A stretch of DNA of 64,000 bases from Branchiostoma floridae. Its lineage: Eukaryota > Chordata > Leptocardii > Amphioxiformes > Branchiostomatidae. Below the pieces are notes generated by a model that was not told the DNA's origin, did no database searches, and saw only the letters and a program-made list of their open reading frames with translations. Below are positions 59,831 to 64,000 of this stretch, one piece after another; positions within the stretch are counted from its first letter, which is position 1, and each line of letters opens with the position of its first letter. The stretch spans positions 10,338,564-10,402,563 of the forward strand of contig NC_049990.1 of assembly GCF_000003815.2 (NCBI RefSeq). The letters are read 5' to 3'. The translations under genes and the position numbers were made by a program.

Positions 59831-62800
59831 ATTTTTTAGGCGAAAGATGTGATGTATAATTTCATAAGCTTTTAACGTTAACCATAAAAAAACTTGTGTC
59901 TCCTTTCTTCTGTTTCCTCTTAACAGGGGGGGGGGGGGTAATGGCTGGATGTTAGGAGGGCAGCATAAATTTTCTTGCAAAGGTAGTCAAGGTCCACAAA
60001 GTTGATTAACCTCATCAGTATCATTCAATGTTTGAATATAAGAAGGACTTGATATTGATACTAGAAAGGCCGACATTTGCTAAGAGCAAATACAGCATAT
60101 TTCAGCCATACCCCTTCCCACGCAACATTGGACTGTTCCAAATCACCCCTGCGCAAAAATGGAACATCCTCTTAACAGTACATTATCCCCCAAAGTGGAC
60201 TGGTATTGTGAATTGATTCCAGGTAAAAACAGAGCTTGCTTCTATTTTTCAGAAAATGACAATAATCACACCTTCCATTCAGAAAATTTTCATCATGACT
60301 GAAAATTGTTGAATGACTTCATGTAATGTCATTAACAATTTTCAGTACGATAACTAGGTGTAAGTTTAAAAAAGTATAAGCTCCTTGTGATACCTTGTGA
60401 TACTTGTGGGTACATTTATTATTGCAGTGAACTTTTTTTATTCAAGTAGGGCATACGATTTAATAATTATCAAGCAGGTGCAGGTACTGTAGGAGCGTTT
60501 GTTTTCTTCAAGCTGTAAAACTGTTAAACTGTTTTACTTTGTATGCAATCAGCCATCGAGCCTATTCTTAATTAAGTTTAACAACTTTCTGCCAGACCCG
60601 GAAGATACGATTGAACCTTGTTCGAGGATTTATTTTCGTCTGTCTGGTCAGTCTGTTCATACCCTGGCGCTGAGAGTGTTTTATTGGGCTGAAACTCTGG
60701 CAGTTTAAAGTTACTTACAATTTAAATGTTCAAAGTTTATGTCAAACAACAACAGCACTAGGAAATGTGGCCACTATAGACAGGTGGTCACTATAGAGAA
60801 AATGCTGATCTATTGACTAGGAGCCATACGTTACACATGATTTCAGTACACTGATCATTGATCATATAAACATTGCACAGGTAAGCCAATTGTTTAGATG
60901 TACAATTAAGTTCAAATAATTCTGAAGAGAAATATTGATGAGAAAATAATCATTCTCGCCACTGTCTAACTTATAATTACGTATCAAAACTAAACGCAGA
61001 TTTTCTAACTAACGCACCTTTCGCCGACTTCATCAAAGGACCGCCGGCTATCAATCAAACACGGCTGTTGATTAGACTTAGAGTTTCAAACAGTCATGTG
61101 CTGTGTGCCAGTTGACAGCGAACTTCATGCTACGTGATGTTTTACATTGCTTGGACCTTCTTTCCTACAGCGGTGCTTCTACAAAATATGTAAACTGTAA
61201 CACTGAGTCCCACATGTTTTATAGAATAGAATTTGACGCAGAACAGCGTTTTTTGCTGGGTATTTTTCTTGAAACATGTCCGTGGGAATATCAGCGAGGC
61301 GGCGACGTAGGGATATCAGACCGTCAACAAAAGTCGCACGGCGGCTAACGGCGCAGCGAAGATACTAGCGCTATAGATAAGCGCTTCAACTAAGGATGGC
61401 AACCCGTACAATATTTTTGTATACTGTTGAGCTAAGTAAAGTTTGTTGTTTATGAGGTTTTAGTTGTCTTTGAAGCTTTGACCCGAAATATTTTAAAGTC
61501 AAACTGCTGAAGAGAAGTAAGTGACTGCTACGATTATCGTAGATATGGCCCTAAAAAACTTATAAAAGAAGCCTTCTCAATAGTCTAAAATGCAAGAGCT
61601 TCCGGGGGGGCTTCGCCCATATTCAATTATGAATATTAATTAGCCTTCGCTTTCCTCTTCACTGATTGGCTGAACCATTAATTGAATTAAGTCTTCCTGC
61701 CGGCTAGACGCAGGTGTAGATGTCGGCTCTGTGGGGTGAACGTCCGAAAGGTCATGGCATGGAGAACGAAAGAAAACCAATTTCCCCTAAAAAAAGTGCT
61801 GTAATTAAGCCTTTTACAGTACTTTATGCCAAACATTTTACTTGGATCATTTTACCAACTATCTTATGCCTATCTATACCAAATGTTACTCATACCAGGG
61901 TACAGGGGTGCAAAATATACCGTTATAAGACCGTCAACAACAGTCGCACGGAGCTAACAGCGCAGCGAAAATACCATCGCTAGCGTTTCAACTTCGGATA
62001 ACAAGTTATAAGTACTGTTGAACTCAGTAACGTTAAAGTTTGTTTTTAGTTGCCTTTGACGGTTTGACCTGAAATAGTGTTACGCTAAACTCCTGAAGAG
62101 AAGTTAAGTGACTGCTGCGATTATCATAGATATGCCCCTAAGAACTGATACAATATAAAGCCTTCTGAATAGTCTAAAATGCGAGAGCCTTAGGCGGGCT
62201 TCGCTCCCCCTGGCGGGAACACTGCTATATATACGGGATCATGAGGCCCCGCTTATGAATATTAATTAGCCTTTGGCCTCCTCTTCGCTGATTGGCTAGG
62301 TCTTTGATTCAATTAACTCTCCGGCTGACGCGCACAGGTGTGGCTCTGTGCGGGGTCACGGAAGGTCACGTCAGGAGGCCAAAAGAAAACAAATTTCCCC
62401 TCAGAAAAGTGCCAAAATTAATCATTTTAAAGTTGTTTATGTCAAAAATTTTACTTGAATCTTGTTACCAAGTATCTAATGCCTATCTATACCAAATTTC
62501 AGGTCATTTAATTGTAATACCAGGGTACAGGAGCCAAAAGTGTCCTTTTTTGGTCAAAAATTGGCCAAAAATCGCAAAAATAAGCATTTTGTTGCACTGT
62601 TCACCAAAAGTGTTATTGAATTTATATGAAGGGATTATCAAGGCACATCTGTGTCAAATTTCAGCTCATTCGGTTGCAATACCAAGGTACAGGAGCCAAA
62701 AGTGTCCTTTTTTGGTAAAAAATTGGTCAAAAAATCGCAAAAATAAGCATTTTGTTGTACTGTACACCAAAAATGTCATTGAATTTATATGGGGGCATTA

Positions 62801-63587
62801 TCAAAGCACATCTCTGTCAAATTTCAGCTCATTTGGTTGTAATACCAGGGTACAGGGGCCAAAAGTGTCCTTTTTTGGTAAAAAAATTGGTCAAAAAATC
62901 GCAAAAATAAGCATTTTGTTGTACTGTACACCAAAAGTGTTATCGAATTTATATGGGGGCATTATCTAGGCACATCTCTGTCAAATTTCAGCTCATTTGG
63001 TTGTAATACCAGGGTACAGGGGCCAAAATATACAGTTTTGGTCTAAAATTGACCAAAAAATCTCAATAAAATCATTTTAGAGGCAGATATGAAAAAACTG
63101 AGAAAAAAGAATCAAGGTATTGGCCCATTCTACCCCTGTGCCAAATTTCAGGTCATTCGGTCCAGGAACGGCGGAGATGAATCACTTTGAAGATTTGACA
63201 GGAGAAAGAAGAAGAAAGAAAGAAGAAACATTACGAATACAATATATTTCACCATACTATGTATGGCTGAAATATAATTATAATGATAAGTCTTTTTATA
63301 GCTTTTACAACAAAATGTATGTTATATGATTGACATTGTAATGTAATTGCTGCATGTGTATTAATTTGTTCAACAATCTAGGCTGGTCACTCGCACACCA
63401 ATTTTAACAGGTCTGAAGGTCTAAACACTACATTCTCAAGATCTGAGTCTGTTATTTCAGAATACAGAGCATCACCTGCCCCCAGTGGATATGGTCAGAG
63501 CCGTGGCCGTAGGGCTGCCAAGAAAAATAGAAGAAAAAGATCTGGAAAAAGTGGACAAGCACGGAAAGGGGGACTGACACAAAGATA
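58756..63587 (+). CDS. Unrecognised gene for a basic protein, 5' part
   Basis: Proposed exons: 58756-58867, 59738-59800, 63461-63587, continuing past the window. Phases agree (1, 1, then 2) and all borders are GT-AG; about 99 residues. The start ATG at 58756 is in ACCATGG context: MALTFGLFGQQLGYVFKPP, ending SPFQKITS. The middle exon is Lys/Glu-rich (KKPAEQTGKNE). The third is strongly basic, with RGRRAAKKNRRKRSGKSG, a likely bipartite nuclear signal. I do not recognise the family. A rival middle exon at 59168 (GGEGQAVKAEKSAEQTEDK) has a good acceptor but no usable donor in phase, and a rival first exon at 59418 has lost its donor. The inverted 3.2-kb element sits in intron 2. Confidence 0.5.
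60060..63275 (+). mobile_element. Unclassified ~3.2 kb repeat element, right copy
   Basis: Inverted, nearly identical partner of 1-3376. Inverted ends ATATTTCAGCCATAC (60097-60111) and GTATGGCTGAAATAT (63261-63275), with about 37 bp of further homology left of the first. It contains a conserved short frame (61103-61348, MCQLTANFMLRD...), two ~610-bp modules (61313-61920, 61920-62530) that each repeat CGTCAACAA.AGTCGCACGG, and tandem ~160-bp units at 62500-63030. The ~150-bp GC-rich part present in the left copy is missing at about 61620. No transposase was seen. Confidence 0.75.
62500..63030 (+). repeat. ~160-bp tandem units inside the right element
   Basis: About four units of TTTCAGCTCATTTGGTTGTA, ATACCAGGGTACAGG, CAAAAATAAGCATTTTGTTG and ACACCAAAAGTGTTAT. 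The long frame over them (62292-62969) is a by-product of unit length being near a multiple of three. Confidence 0.8.
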
Positions 63588-64000
63588 GTAAGTACCTTGT
63601 TTTTCATTATACAAAATGTGTCACCAGATTACCAGCAATTTAAAGTAAGGTGTATTGATGATGTGGTATTAAAAGAATTCTCTTGTTTTTTTTGGCTGTA
63701 TCCATTTCATTCAAGCTTATCATATAACCTCAGAAGATGTAGATGGTAAAACTAAAAGGCCTCACAGCTCAGGGGTAATATGAAACTAATGAATTACTCT
63801 CAGAGCAAGTACCTTAGTTAAAAACCTGTTCTCTTTACTTCTCGTGAAATGAAATCAATGAGAACAGAAGAAAGCAGCTGTTGAAATACAGAGAACATGG
63901 CCTGGTGACTAATAGTCAACAGTGAAAAGTAAATAATGCTTTTTTGCTTCAAGCTCTTGGAAACTAGCCTGTGTATCATACTCCGTAGTAACCGCTGGCT
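63588..64000 (+). other. Intron of the unrecognised gene, nothing else seen
   Basis: Follows the donor ATA|GTAAGT at 63588. No further exon is identifiable before the window end. Confidence 0.4.

Noticed and set aside
62292..62969. 225-codon open frame
   Set aside because: Lies entirely in the repeat element; most of it is the same peptide repeated by tandem DNA units, with no family motif and no supporting codon pattern.
1..64000. CRISPR array, operon or bacterial mobile system
   Set aside because: Spliceosomal introns, MITEs and metazoan gene families show this is animal DNA; the tandem repeats lack the repeat-spacer pattern of CRISPR.

Overview
This is eukaryotic, intron-rich, AT-rich DNA with GT-AG introns, CpG-rich promoter patches and a dense load of small inverted-repeat transposons and minisatellites. 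The gene content and the repeat style fit an invertebrate deuterostome. Amphioxus (Branchiostoma) is my best guess, an inference from gene families and repeat texture only. Three N runs (34671-35189, 42190-42396, 45701-45800) mark assembly gaps.

Layout. (1) 1-3376 is one copy of a ~3.3 kb unclassified repeat element; a second, inverted copy lies at 60060-63275. (2) 3943-11129, minus strand: the first seven coding exons of an ABCC4/MRP4-like ABC transporter. The rest of the gene is not in the window. (3) 13458-16055, minus strand: a complete five-exon TCTP (translationally controlled tumour protein) gene. It carries an N-terminal signal peptide and a linker that the family normally lacks; this is the most unusual gene here. 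(4) 17.5-54.2 kb, plus strand: a complete ZBBX orthologue (B-box zinc finger, cilia-associated family), one 5' non-coding exon plus 18 coding exons encoding about 961 residues. Its large introns hold most of the transposons: hAT-like elements with 8-bp target duplications, a palindromic element flanked by TTAA, a foldback with a 5-bp duplication, tRNA-like sequences, and satellites of about 59, 125 and 250 bp. (5) 55424-56176, minus strand: a broken galactose-3-O-sulfotransferase-like pseudogene. (6) 58756-63587 and beyond, plus strand: the start of an unrecognised gene for a basic, probably nuclear protein. Its first two exons lie in a tandem duplication in which each copy has lost a different splice donor.

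The genes are neighbours, not a pathway. TCTP and ZBBX are divergent, with about 1.5 kb between TCTP and the ZBBX promoter motifs. I checked exon joins by reading phase across every junction. All ABC, TCTP and ZBBX junctions are phase-consistent, except for one ambiguous stretch near the ZBBX C terminus.
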